Positions 52,308-61,441 of a stretch of 64,000 bases of DNA are shown piece by piece. The position numbers were made by a program, and so were the translations under genes. How positions within the stretch are numbered: position 1 is the stretch's first letter; every line of letters starts with the position of its first letter. Origin of the DNA: Litorivivens sp041624475 (GTDB lineage: Bacteria > Pseudomonadota > Gammaproteobacteria > Pseudomonadales > Spongiibacteraceae); the NCBI RefSeq assembly GCF_041624475.1, contig NZ_JBFJUX010000004.1:62001-126000 (forward strand), in the 5' to 3' direction. The notes under the pieces were generated by a model that ran no database searches, was not told where the DNA came from, and saw only the letters and a program-made list of their open reading frames with translations.

Positions 52308-52784
52308 CTAAAGCTGGGTATCCAGTGGCAGCTCGGTGGTATTTTTGATTTCCGTAACAGCGATATGGGAGTGGGTTTCGCCCACCATTGGCAGGGAAAG
52401 CAGGCGCTCGCGGACAAACACCTCGTAGTGGCGAATGTCTTTGGCCACGACTTTTAGCATATAATCCCACACGCCGGTCATGGTGTAGCACTCAATCACT
52501 TCGGGCAAGGTGCGTACGGCGTCTTCAAAATCTTCCAGATATTGTCGACCCACAGTCGTCAGGTTGACGGTGGTGAACACCACCAGTTCCATGCCGAGTT
52601 TTTCTCGATCCAGCAGGGCGACTTTCTTCCGGATTAATCCGGTCTGCTCAATACGATTGATGCGGCGCCAGCAGGGCGACTGCGACATATTCAGTGTTTC
52701 AGCAATTTCAGTCGAGGTTTTGCTGGCATCCTTCTGCAGAATATTCAGGATGGTAATGTCCTGATTGTTGAGTTCTGTAGCCAT
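52308..52784 (-). CDS. Lrp/AsnC-family transcriptional regulator
   Basis: A 158-residue regulator with an N-terminal helix-turn-helix (TSTEIAETLNMSQSPCWRRI) and a C-terminal RAM/AsnC ligand domain (about residues 65-150, VIECYTMTGVWDYMLKVV). ATG 52784 has GGGGG upstream; the frame extends further but without support. It is divergent from an acyl-CoA dehydrogenase, with 75 bp between starts, so it probably controls that gene in response to a branched amino acid or its product (inference). Confidence 0.92.
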   Translation of the reverse strand: MATELNNQDITILNILQKDASKTSTEIAETLNMSQSPCWRRINRIEQTGLIRKKVALLDREKLGMELVVFTTVNLTTVGRQYLEDFEDAVRTLPEVIECYTMTGVWDYMLKVVAKDIRHYEVFVRERLLSLPMVGETHSHIAVTEIKNTTELPLDTQL

Positions 52785-52859
52785 TGTCAGCCCCCATAGA
52801 AGAATAATAAATCCACTATATAGAGAAATTGGGTCTACACAAAATAGGGTGTGACAGCT

Positions 52860-54008
52860 ATGGATTTTCAACTGAGCGAAGAGCAAAACATGATTCGCGA
52901 CACTGCCGCCCAGTTTGCCGAGAGCGAACTGGCACCGCTGGCGGCAAAATTCGACAAAGGCCAAGAAAAAGCAACGTTCATGGCCAACCTCAAAGAACTG
53001 GCGGAACTGGGTTTTATGGGGCTGAACGTTAAGGCTGAATACGGCGGCACTGAGGCTGGGGTGGTGGCTTTCAGCCTGGCAATAACCGAAATCGCCAAGG
53101 CCTGCGCGTCGACCGCCGTAACCACCTCGGTCACCAATATGGTGGCGGAGGTGATTCAGGCCATGGGCACCGAGGAGCAGCGTCAGAAGTACCTGCCGAA
53201 GATTACTTCGGGCGAATACGCGGCGGGGGGCTTCTGCCTGACCGAGCCGGGTGCCGGGTCGGACCCCGCCGGTATGCGAACGACCGCTATTAAAGACGGC
53301 GACAGCTATATTCTCAATGGCTCCAAGGCTTATATCACCAGCGGTGAGTTCGCCGGTGTGTTTGTGGTGTGGGCGGTTACGGACAAAGCTGCCAAGCGCG
53401 GTAAGGGCATATCCTGCTTTTTGGTTGAAAACGGCACACCAGGCCTGGTCGTTGGCCCGGCCGAAGAAAAAATGGGGCAGAAGGCCTCACCGACCAACGC
53501 GGTATATTTTGAAGACTGCCGGATTCCGGCTAACGCGCTGATGGGCGAAGAAAATCGTGGCCTGCAGGTGGCATTGGGTGAGCTGGCCGGTGGCCGTATC
53601 GGTATTGGTTCCCTGGCGCTGGGTATTGGACTGGCGGCGCTCGACTACGGCCGCGATTATATCAAGGAGCGGGAACAGTTCGGTCAGTCGCTGTCGAACT
53701 TTCAGGGTCTGCAGTGGATGCTGGCTGACGGTTATACCGAAATGGAAGCGGCCCGTTTGCTGTTGATGCAGGCAGCCTGTTTGAAAGAAGAGGGTAAGCC
53801 TTTTGCAACCCAGGCTTCGATGGCGAAATTATTTGCCACAGAAGCGGCTAACAAGGCCTGTTATACCGGCCTGCAGTTGCTGGGCGGCAATGGATACAAT
53901 CGAGAATACCCGCTGGAGCGAATGGCGCGGGATGTGCGCATCACTTCCATTTACGAGGGTACTAGCGAAATACAGCGGCTGGTTATTTCCAGAGAGCTTT
54001 TGAAGTAA
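52860..54008 (+). CDS. Acyl-CoA dehydrogenase
   Basis: A 382-residue flavoenzyme of the acyl-CoA dehydrogenase family, likely short or branched-chain type. It has FCLTEPGAGSDPAGMRT for FAD/substrate binding, GGNGYNREYPLERMARDVR and the catalytic Glu in YEGTSEIQRLVISREL near the C-terminus. It oxidises an acyl-CoA to the 2-enoyl-CoA and passes electrons to ETF. ATG 52860 is used; a GTG at 52851 is too close to the AGGG. It is divergent from an Lrp-type regulator, which fits amino-acid or fatty-acid catabolism. Confidence 0.95.
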   Translation: MDFQLSEEQNMIRDTAAQFAESELAPLAAKFDKGQEKATFMANLKELAELGFMGLNVKAEYGGTEAGVVAFSLAITEIAKACASTAVTTSVTNMVAEVIQAMGTEEQRQKYLPKITSGEYAAGGFCLTEPGAGSDPAGMRTTAIKDGDSYILNGSKAYITSGEFAGVFVVWAVTDKAAKRGKGISCFLVENGTPGLVVGPAEEKMGQKASPTNAVYFEDCRIPANALMGEENRGLQVALGELAGGRIGIGSLALGIGLAALDYGRDYIKEREQFGQSLSNFQGLQWMLADGYTEMEAARLLLMQAACLKEEGKPFATQASMAKLFATEAANKACYTGLQLLGGNGYNREYPLERMARDVRITSIYEGTSEIQRLVISRELLK

Positions 54009-54046
54009 GCCTCTGCTTTCCACCCTCTACCTGCCGGACAGGGGCA

Positions 54047-55510
54047 TTATCGCCACCCGGCAGGATTTTCCTCCAGCGCTTTTGCTTTGCGATTAAACGC
54101 CTGTTGCAGGCGTTTGAACTCCTCAGGGTAGCGAGCACTCACATCGTAGGATTCATTCGGATCGTTTTTGAGATCAAACAGCCACGGCCCCTTGGGCATA
54201 CCTGCGGCGATGGGTTGCCCCGCTAAAGCGTAGATAACCGGCCGCTTGGGCATGTATTTAAATCGACTGTCACGCACGGCCAGTAGCTTGCCGCTGAGGT
54301 AATAAAAGTAGTCGTGCGGGCTATCCTCTCTTCCCTTCAGGTAGTTCAGCAGGCTGTGACCATCGAGAAGCCGGTCAGCCGGCGCCGGAAGCTTGAGAAT
54401 ATCGAGTATGGTTGGCAGCAGGTCGACGCCAGAGGCTATGCCGTCGAGCTCACAGCCCTGGCACAGGCCTTCGGGCCAGTGCGCGACAAAGGGTACATGC
54501 ATGCCCCCTTCAAAGGTTTCTGCCTTACGACCGCGAGCGGCGCCGGGGCTGCCCTGAAACCAGGGGCCATTGTCCGAGGTAATAACAATCAAGGTGTTTT
54601 CATAGACCCCGGCGGCTTTGAGTGATGCAATCAGGCTGCCGATCCCCTCATCGAGTTCTTCTATCACGTCACCGTATAAACCAGCGTCGGAGCCGCCCAG
54701 TCGGCTGTCGCGCACGAACAGCGGAATATGCGGAAAGTTGTGTGCCAGATACAGAAAAAAGGGTTCATCCTTGTGGGCATTGATAAAGTCAGCCGACGCT
54801 TTTACGTAGTGTTCGCTGAGTCTGGTCTGATCCACGGGCGCGGGGATAATGACTTTTTCGTTTTTGTAGAGTGCGAAGGGAGTCATGTCGTTGCTGTAGA
54901 GTGCGCCGTAAAAATGTTCGAAGCCCATATCGTTGGGCCGTGATCCGTCCTGATCGCCCAGATGCCATTTTCCGACCAGCCCGGTACGGTAGCCTGCGGC
55001 CTGCAACACATTGGCAAGTGTAATTTCCGAGGGGGGGATGCCGACATTGAGGTCGCGTAAACGCAGCAGCCGGTCCATGGGGTGACCTTCCGGAAAAACG
55101 ACATGGGACATCGCGCCGCGCTCCGCAAAGCGTCCGGTAAGATAACCGAAGCGCGCGGGGGTGCACACCGGCGCAGGGGAATAGAACTGATTTACGACCA
55201 CGCCAGTCTTTGCAAGATGATCGATATTGGGTGTGTCGATTGCTTGCGCGCCGGTAAAGGCGAGATCGCCGTAGCCGAGGTCATCGTACAGAACAAAGAC
55301 AATATTGGGTCGTGGGGTCGCCTTACGGGCCGCGGCTTCAGCAAGGCTGTCGAGGTAGCGCTGTTTATTGGCTAGGTGTTCACTACTGACTTTTTGCTCG
55401 TAGAAGGTGACCTTAAGACTGCCAAAAATCACGGCGATAAGAGCAAGTACTAGCAAAAGCAGCACGGTGTTCAGAATCAGTTTAAAAGGGTACAGCAATA
55501 CGCGACGCAC
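54047..55510 (-). CDS. Membrane-anchored sulfatase (Cys type)
   Basis: A 487-residue arylsulfatase-family protein. An N-terminal hydrophobic helix (residues about 4-30) anchors or exports it. The sulfatase signature is APVCTPARFGYLTGR with Cys116 in CXPXR, the residue that must become formylglycine. Metal ligands are in VFVLYDDLGYGD. Further motifs include GLVGKWHLGD and ITSDNGPW. It hydrolyses sulfate esters. It is the last gene of a seven-gene minus-strand series. The substrate could be a sulfated sugar or steroid; the neighbouring oxidoreductase and ThuA point to a sugar (inference). Confidence 0.93.
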   Translation of the reverse strand: MRRVLLYPFKLILNTVLLLLVLALIAVIFGSLKVTFYEQKVSSEHLANKQRYLDSLAEAAARKATPRPNIVFVLYDDLGYGDLAFTGAQAIDTPNIDHLAKTGVVVNQFYSPAPVCTPARFGYLTGRFAERGAMSHVVFPEGHPMDRLLRLRDLNVGIPPSEITLANVLQAAGYRTGLVGKWHLGDQDGSRPNDMGFEHFYGALYSNDMTPFALYKNEKVIIPAPVDQTRLSEHYVKASADFINAHKDEPFFLYLAHNFPHIPLFVRDSRLGGSDAGLYGDVIEELDEGIGSLIASLKAAGVYENTLIVITSDNGPWFQGSPGAARGRKAETFEGGMHVPFVAHWPEGLCQGCELDGIASGVDLLPTILDILKLPAPADRLLDGHSLLNYLKGREDSPHDYFYYLSGKLLAVRDSRFKYMPKRPVIYALAGQPIAAGMPKGPWLFDLKNDPNESYDVSARYPEEFKRLQQAFNRKAKALEENPAGWR

Positions 55511-55543
55511 GGTGCTTCTCCTGACAGTTAAGTGTGGAAGCGA

Positions 55544-55825
55544 TTAGGCCTTGAGTGAGCGGTTAGCGAACCAGGCAAACACTGTTAAAGACAGAGTCCA
55601 CAGGAAAGCTATCGGTTCGTAGGGATTAATCCCCTGCAACCAGGCCATACCCCTAAGTAGGTTGCATTCTGCTGTTGGTGCAAAAAGGCAAACGGCGAAA
55701 TTACTCATTGACTCACCGGTCTGCTGACCCACGAAATAGAAAACGGTTGCCCACCACAGCACTACCAGCACCGTGGCAATAGCGCTGAGCCAGAACACGA
55801 CTTTAATCCATTTAATATCTTTCAT
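55544..55825 (-). CDS. Small two-helix membrane protein
   Basis: A 93-residue protein with two membrane helices (VVFWLSAIATVLVVLWWATVF region and PIAFLWTLSLTVFAWFA). ATG 55825 has AGAGGA upstream; frames opening earlier overlap the oxidoreductase. It has no recognised family. Its position between a GMC oxidoreductase and a sulfatase in one operon suggests a membrane partner of one of them. Confidence 0.65.
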   Translation of the reverse strand: MKDIKWIKVVFWLSAIATVLVVLWWATVFYFVGQQTGESMSNFAVCLFAPTAECNLLRGMAWLQGINPYEPIAFLWTLSLTVFAWFANRSLKA

Positions 55826-55839
55826 TTTATTCCTCTGAA

Positions 55840-57543
55840 TCAGATTTTTCCGGCTCGCAGCTGAGTGACTGCGTAGTCGGCGGCGCGAGCAGTCAGCGCC
55901 ATGTAGGTCAGCGACGGATTTACGCAGGACGAAGAGGTCATGCAAGAACCATCGGTGACAAACAAATTCGGTATATCGTGAGCCTGGTTCCAACGGTTCA
56001 ATACTGACTGTGTCGGATCCTCGCCCATGCGCGCGGTGCCCATTTCGTGGATGGCACCCCCGGGCGGACTGTTGCCGTCAAAGGACATTACATTGCGCGC
56101 GCCAGCGGCTTTGAGCATTGCAGCGGTCTGCTCCAGAATATCCTTGCGCATACGCTCTTCGTTGTCGCCAAAGGCACTGTCGAACTCGACTTGGGGAATG
56201 CCAAAGCGATCGCGCTTGGTGTGCGACAGCATCATCCGGCTGTTTTTATCCGGCAGATGTTCGCCGAAACCGGCCATAAAAAATACCCATGGGCCGGGCG
56301 CCCGCAGGGCCTGCTTGAAGCGCGCGCCAAAACCGCTGATCTGATGGTGCATCTGGGCCCAGTTCATGCGCATGGATCCGCCCTGAATGCCATAGCCCCG
56401 GATAAAGTCAACGCTTTCGTCTTGGCCAGGTAGATTGCGAAACCGCGGTATATAGATGCCGTTCGGTCGGTTACCGATAGTGTATTTGTCCATAAAGCCG
56501 GGTATTACCCCGAAGGAGCCGACTTCTGATGTGTGATCCATCAGGTAGCGACCCAGCACGCCACTGCGATTGGCCAAGCCATTGGGGAAGTGCTCTGAGG
56601 TGGAATTGAGCAGTATCTGGGTGCTGGCGATGGTTGAGGCGCACAGAAATACCAGTTTGCCGGTAAAACGAATTCGCTCCTTCGTATTGGCGTCGATTAC
56701 GTTCACCGCGCTGACTTTGCCAGAGGCCTTATCGTACTCTAGATTTTCTACCACGCTGTCGGCGCGTATGGTCAGGTTACCGGTCTTTTCAGCGGCGGGG
56801 AGGGTAGAACTGAGGCTGCTGAAATAGGCGCCAGCGGAGCAGCCTCGCTCACAGGGGCCGCAGTAGTGGCAGGCTCCGCGCCCGTTTTTTGGCTCGGTCT
56901 GCACGGCGGCACGGCCTATGGTCATCACCCGGCCCGGGTACTGCTTTTCTATTCTTTCCTTTGCGGTACGTTCCACAGCATTGAGGTTCATGGGTTTCTG
57001 AAATTCGCCGTCGGGCAAGTGAGGAAGGTTCAGTTTTTCGCCGCTAACACCGGCAAACTTTTCGACGTAGCTGTACCAGGGGGCGATATCCTTGTAGCGT
57101 ATTGGCCAGTCTATGCCGTGGCCGTCGCGTTTGTTGGCCTCGAAATCGAGATCGCTCCAGCGGTAGACCTGTCGCCCCCACAACAGTGAGCGCCCGCCCA
57201 GCACATCGGCCCGCTTCCAGTTGAAAGGTTTACTTGGGTTATAAACATAAGGATTGTTTTTGTCATTGTTGAAAAAATGTCGAGTGGTTTCGTTGAAGGC
57301 GTAAACCTTGCTCTGAATGGGGTACTCTTCTTTGTACAGTTCGCGCAGTGGCTTGCCGGCGTAAGGTATTTTCCAGGGCGGCATGTGCTCGCCCTTGTAA
57401 TCCAGGCCGTGGCGAATAGGGGCGCCGCGTTCCAGCACGAGTACCTTCAGTCCTTTTTCGGTAAGTTCTTTGGCTGCCCAGCCACCGGAAATACCTGAGC
57501 CGACAACAATGGCATCAAAATCTTGTGTTTGTGTTGCTGACAT
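55840..57543 (-). CDS. GMC oxidoreductase, gluconate-2-dehydrogenase-like catalytic subunit
   Basis: A 567-residue FAD-dependent dehydrogenase. It has the FAD motif IVVGSGISGGWAAKEL, the cysteine cluster ACHYCGPCERGCSAGAY (about residues 218-228, likely an iron-sulfur site near the FAD as in related glucose and fructose dehydrogenases), and the C-terminal GMC region NLFVTDGSCMTSSSCVNPSL, shortened. It is probably the large subunit working with the subunit-3 protein encoded upstream (13 bp gap). It would oxidise a sugar or sugar acid in the periplasm. ATG 57543 has GAGGGG upstream. Confidence 0.93.
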   Translation of the reverse strand: MSATQTQDFDAIVVGSGISGGWAAKELTEKGLKVLVLERGAPIRHGLDYKGEHMPPWKIPYAGKPLRELYKEEYPIQSKVYAFNETTRHFFNNDKNNPYVYNPSKPFNWKRADVLGGRSLLWGRQVYRWSDLDFEANKRDGHGIDWPIRYKDIAPWYSYVEKFAGVSGEKLNLPHLPDGEFQKPMNLNAVERTAKERIEKQYPGRVMTIGRAAVQTEPKNGRGACHYCGPCERGCSAGAYFSSLSSTLPAAEKTGNLTIRADSVVENLEYDKASGKVSAVNVIDANTKERIRFTGKLVFLCASTIASTQILLNSTSEHFPNGLANRSGVLGRYLMDHTSEVGSFGVIPGFMDKYTIGNRPNGIYIPRFRNLPGQDESVDFIRGYGIQGGSMRMNWAQMHHQISGFGARFKQALRAPGPWVFFMAGFGEHLPDKNSRMMLSHTKRDRFGIPQVEFDSAFGDNEERMRKDILEQTAAMLKAAGARNVMSFDGNSPPGGAIHEMGTARMGEDPTQSVLNRWNQAHDIPNLFVTDGSCMTSSSCVNPSLTYMALTARAADYAVTQLRAGKI

Positions 57544-57556
57544 AATTATTGTCCCC

Positions 57557-58147
57557 TCAGCTCGACCACTGGCGCCCGACTTCACGGAATTCGATGTCGC
57601 GATATTCCATGGGCATGGGTTGATAGATCAGTTCCTGTTTTGCGCCGACTTCCGAGGTGTAGTAGCCGATAACGGTGAGTTCTTTCAGTTTGCCGAAGAA
57701 CGGCACGTGTTCATCAACCTCTTTGGCAAAAGGCATAGCAGATAGCTTGCTTTTATAGCCCGAGGCCAGCACTTCCATGTGGGTTAGCGCTGCAATCTGA
57801 TCCTCCTGTGAGCATGTCAGAAACGGTGATCCATGCTCCTTTAGGCAGTAACTGTTCAGCGTAGCCAGGCCTTCGAGGAAAATTGTTCGTTCGGTATTCG
57901 TGTACCAGTCCGACACCATCAACTCGATAAAGTGAGGCACGCCGGCGTCGATTGCACCGGGAGTATCTGTGCGCGGAATAATCATTTCAGCCAGCACCGA
58001 GCAAGTAGCGCGTTGCGTTTCATTCAATGTGGGGTTTTGAATGTTAATCCGTCCGTCGATGCCATTAATCATCGCCTGAACAACTGAGGGCGACAGCGCG
58101 GCGCCGGTTATCAGTGCGAGATGCTGTATAAGTTCCCGTCTCTTCAT
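57557..58147 (-). CDS. Gluconate 2-dehydrogenase subunit 3 family protein
   Basis: A 196-residue small subunit. The N-terminus MKRRELIQHLALITGAALS is a signal peptide with twin-arginine-like start, fitting export of the folded FAD enzyme complex. It contains AEMIIPRTDTPGAIDAGVP typical of the family. It pairs with the catalytic GMC protein encoded next. Its ATG overlaps the ThuA stop (ATGA), so the genes are translationally coupled. Confidence 0.93.
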   Translation of the reverse strand: MKRRELIQHLALITGAALSPSVVQAMINGIDGRINIQNPTLNETQRATCSVLAEMIIPRTDTPGAIDAGVPHFIELMVSDWYTNTERTIFLEGLATLNSYCLKEHGSPFLTCSQEDQIAALTHMEVLASGYKSKLSAMPFAKEVDEHVPFFGKLKELTVIGYYTSEVGAKQELIYQPMPMEYRDIEFREVGRQWSS

Positions 58148-59013
58148 TTGTTATCTCTCAATTCGGTTGGCTTCGAGAGGAGCAGTCTGCCTGTCCATCG
58201 AATAGCCTGGGCCAATAACTGTCGGTACTCCGGTGTTTCAAAGCTGCGGGCGCTATGGCCCAAAGCGGAATATAACGCACGGCCGTTGCCAAGGTCCTTA
58301 GCCCAGATGATGGGGTGATCGGGTGTCATCGAAAATTTTCCGGGTTTGTAGGTGCTTTCATCCACCGTGGCGAGCACGATCGCACCAGCGGCTGCGGGCG
58401 TGCGGTCAAAGGCATACCACTCGTCGTAGTGCTGCCAGCGCGGTGGTAGCCCTCTAATTACGGGGTGGCCCACTTGCAGGGCTATGGTCGCTTCTTGCTT
58501 GTGGGGTATCAGGGTGTGGCCGGTAAATGCCGTGCCGAGGATGTTATCCTGATACCAGCTCCAGTCGGCGTGAGAACCATCGCCTGCTGCATGGATGCCG
58601 ATAAACCCGCCGCCGGCTTCAATGTACTCACGAAGTGCTTCACGCTGTTCGGGCAGCAGAAGCGGACCGCTGGCGTTGGCCCAGATAACTACGCGGAAAC
58701 GAGCCAGATCCCGGCGGTTGTGAACAGCACCGTTTTCGGTCACGAAAACTTGCCAATCGTTTCGCTTTGCCATATCTCGCAAGGCGGCCTGAGCTGCCGC
58801 TATACCGTCCTTGTGCCTGAAACCGTTGGTTTTACTGAATACGAGAAGTGCGGGTTTGTCTGGGTTCAATGCAATAGCGGGGGCCTGTTGATCGAAATCC
58901 GGGGCGGTGAAAAACTGCGGCTGATCCACATAAAAGAAAATAAAAAGGGCAACGACCGCGATAATGAGTGCAGTGCTGAGGACTGCGGCCGTTGCCAAGA
59001 TGACCTTTTTCAT
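58144..59013 (-). CDS. ThuA-family protein
   Basis: A 289-residue protein with an N-terminal hydrophobic helix (VILATAAVLSTALIIAVVAL) followed by a ThuA/class I glutamine amidotransferase-like domain (about residues 45-280: VLVFSKTNGFRHKDGI in outline, GGGFIGIHAAGDG, DHPIIWAKDLGNGRALYSALGH). Its relatives act with GMC or Gfo/Idh dehydrogenases on 3-keto sugars, for example in trehalose use. ATG 59013 has AGGGG upstream. It stops inside the start of the subunit-3 gene. Together with the GMC subunits it suggests sugar oxidation followed by further processing (inference). Confidence 0.9.
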   Translation of the reverse strand: MKKVILATAAVLSTALIIAVVALFIFFYVDQPQFFTAPDFDQQAPAIALNPDKPALLVFSKTNGFRHKDGIAAAQAALRDMAKRNDWQVFVTENGAVHNRRDLARFRVVIWANASGPLLLPEQREALREYIEAGGGFIGIHAAGDGSHADWSWYQDNILGTAFTGHTLIPHKQEATIALQVGHPVIRGLPPRWQHYDEWYAFDRTPAAAGAIVLATVDESTYKPGKFSMTPDHPIIWAKDLGNGRALYSALGHSARSFETPEYRQLLAQAIRWTGRLLLSKPTELRDNK

Positions 59014-59045
59014 TCGATAGCAACCCCTAGAATGATTTTGGCTAC

Positions 59046-61409
59046 TTACCACTGATAGCCTGCCGATAACCCAAAGATGCGGTCCGCGCCGGGAGGAATC
59101 ATATGCGTAATATCTTCTCGGCTGTTGTCAGTGCTCAAGGGGAAGAAATTGACGATGTGGTGCTGGGCAAACACGTTGTTCACGTAAGCGGCTAGCTCGA
59201 GTTGGCCACTGGTGCTGCGCCAGCCGAATCTCAGATCGGTAATGGCGTAGGCTTCTTGAATCGTCAGCGGGTGTTGTTCGTTGGAATACTGCACATCGTC
59301 CTGCCAGCGAGAGGCGATTTGTGCATAGGCGATACTGCCGTCCGCATTGAGAGGGTGTTCGTAGCGTGCGGTGGCGGAAGCACTCCACTCGGGTGCGTTG
59401 GCCAGGGTTTCCCCAGCCAGATCCTGGCGGTCGCAGGTGCCATCGCCATTAACGTCTTCGCCGCCGTTTTCGCCTGGCCTTTGCCCGGTAAAACACTGTG
59501 AGATGAACTCATTAAACACGGCTTTGTTGTAGAGCAGTGAGCCGGTTATAAACAACGAGGATAGGGGCTTCGCCTTGAATTCGATTTCTACGCCCTGAGT
59601 TTCCAGCTCTCCCGCGTTGTCAAGGCGGAACTGGGCGCTGGGAACCAGATTGGTTGTACTTTCTTCGGCTACGTCGACCACTTGTGCCTGGAAGTCTTTG
59701 AAGGTGGTGCTGAACAGGGCGATATTAAGTTCCACTCGGTCATCCCACAGCCGGGACTTGCTGCCGAGTTCAAAGGACAGGGCAGTTTCGGGGTCTACCG
59801 GGTTGCGAAATGCTGTTTCCAGATCGCTGTTGGCGAAGTCAAAAGCACCGCCGCGGTAGCCCGTTGAAATTGTTGAGTAAAGCGTGCTGGATTCACTCCA
59901 GTCGTACTGCAGCGACACCGTGCCTGTTGTTGCCCGATCATCGATTTCCACCTCGGGGATGTTGATGCGACTATCCGCGATTCGAGCGCCGCTGGCGTCG
60001 AGCTGTGTGTATTGAATGCGCCGCACATCGGCGGTGAGTTTTTCAATGATGTAGCGGGCGCCGGCGGTCAAATGCCAGCGGTCTGATATATGCCAGGTGC
60101 CCTGAGCGAATATGCCGAGATTTTGCGTTTCCGCCGTGCCGGCGGTGAGACTGTATTGGCTCAGCGAAGCGCCGGGAACCAGCCCGAGAAGCTGCAACTG
60201 CGGCGGGATATCCTGAGGGCTGGCTGTATTTATTACAGCCTCCGCCGGTATATCTTCGACTTCGCGCTCAAAAAGATTATAGGTGCGGTTGTCAAACCAG
60301 AGGGCGCCGACCGTGTATTCCAGTACATCGCTATTGGTTGCGGTCAGCCGAAGTTCCTGGGTAATCGTCTCAATCAGTCGCTCGCCACCGTTATAGGTCA
60401 CATTGATGTTTTCGCCGTCCAGAGCGAGCAGGTCGATGTTGCGTTTGATCTCGAAACCGCGCCAGCCGCTTACTGAAGTTAAGGTGTGATTGCCGAGATC
60501 CCAGTCGACTTTCAGAGTCACCGCTTCATTGACGCTATCGGCGAGGTTGTTGCCGAGTGTTTTGGTGGTGCGATTTTTCTCTCCGTAGGGGATGTCGTCG
60601 TTGCGCTGGGCTTTCTGAGGTGAGGCGCTGCGGAAAACCAAGGGTGTTGAATCACCGTCATTGCGCTGTTGCTCTACATTGAATCGCACGACGATATCGT
60701 TGCCGGAGTCCCACAGCAGTTTGGCTCGACCGCCAAATACTTCGCTATTGGGGAGGTTTTCATCCTGACGGATGTCTACTAAGTGCCCGTCAATCTGTTT
60801 GTAGAACCCGGTGACGCGAAGGCCGAGATTATCGGTAAGGGGACCGCTGACGCCTGCCTGGGTTTTCAGCAGGTGTCCCGGAAAGTTATCGCGATCTTCG
60901 GCGCTTAGCCTGGCAAATGCTTCAAATTCCGGCGCTGGGTCGCGGGAGATTACGTGAATAAGGCCTGCGGTTGAGTTTTTACCAAAGAGGGTACCCTGTG
61001 GGCCGCGAAGGACTTCAATACGCTCCAGGTCGGCGAATTCAAAGCTGGCCATTTCAGTTCGGGCCACGGGGACGTCATCCACGACTACTGATACGTTGGG
61101 CTCGACCGCAATGCTGAACACGTCGGTTCCTACCCCCCGAATCCGAATCGAAGAATTGGAAGGATCATCGGCAGGTGTAAAGCGCATCGAGGGTACTATC
61201 CGGGTCAGGTCCTCGACGCTGTTAATTTCATTGTCTTGCAGAAACTCACGGCCAAGCGCTGTGACAGCCATGGGAACATCCTGCAGGTTTTGTGCCCGCT
61301 TCTGGGCGGTGACAATAACCTCTTCGAGTTTTGCTTCGTTTGCCTGCGTTCCTGCCGGCGACAGCGCCAGCAGAAGCATCAGGGCATTGCTTGTCTTATT
61401 CTTATTCAT
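59046..61409 (-). CDS. TonB-dependent outer-membrane receptor (copy 3)
   Basis: A 787-residue receptor with signal peptide (ALMLLLALSPAGTQA), TonB box (EEVIVTAQK), plug (LERIEVLRGPQGTLFGKNST) and a barrel ending GLSAGYQW. It is the second gene of the sulfatase operon, so it probably imports the sulfated compound or its fragments. It is distinct from the two island receptors. Confidence 0.94.
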   Translation of the reverse strand: MNKNKTSNALMLLLALSPAGTQANEAKLEEVIVTAQKRAQNLQDVPMAVTALGREFLQDNEINSVEDLTRIVPSMRFTPADDPSNSSIRIRGVGTDVFSIAVEPNVSVVVDDVPVARTEMASFEFADLERIEVLRGPQGTLFGKNSTAGLIHVISRDPAPEFEAFARLSAEDRDNFPGHLLKTQAGVSGPLTDNLGLRVTGFYKQIDGHLVDIRQDENLPNSEVFGGRAKLLWDSGNDIVVRFNVEQQRNDGDSTPLVFRSASPQKAQRNDDIPYGEKNRTTKTLGNNLADSVNEAVTLKVDWDLGNHTLTSVSGWRGFEIKRNIDLLALDGENINVTYNGGERLIETITQELRLTATNSDVLEYTVGALWFDNRTYNLFEREVEDIPAEAVINTASPQDIPPQLQLLGLVPGASLSQYSLTAGTAETQNLGIFAQGTWHISDRWHLTAGARYIIEKLTADVRRIQYTQLDASGARIADSRINIPEVEIDDRATTGTVSLQYDWSESSTLYSTISTGYRGGAFDFANSDLETAFRNPVDPETALSFELGSKSRLWDDRVELNIALFSTTFKDFQAQVVDVAEESTTNLVPSAQFRLDNAGELETQGVEIEFKAKPLSSLFITGSLLYNKAVFNEFISQCFTGQRPGENGGEDVNGDGTCDRQDLAGETLANAPEWSASATARYEHPLNADGSIAYAQIASRWQDDVQYSNEQHPLTIQEAYAITDLRFGWRSTSGQLELAAYVNNVFAQHHIVNFFPLSTDNSREDITHMIPPGADRIFGLSAGYQW

Positions 61410-61441
61410 CCCAACTATCTCCTGTGATGATGTTTAGGTTT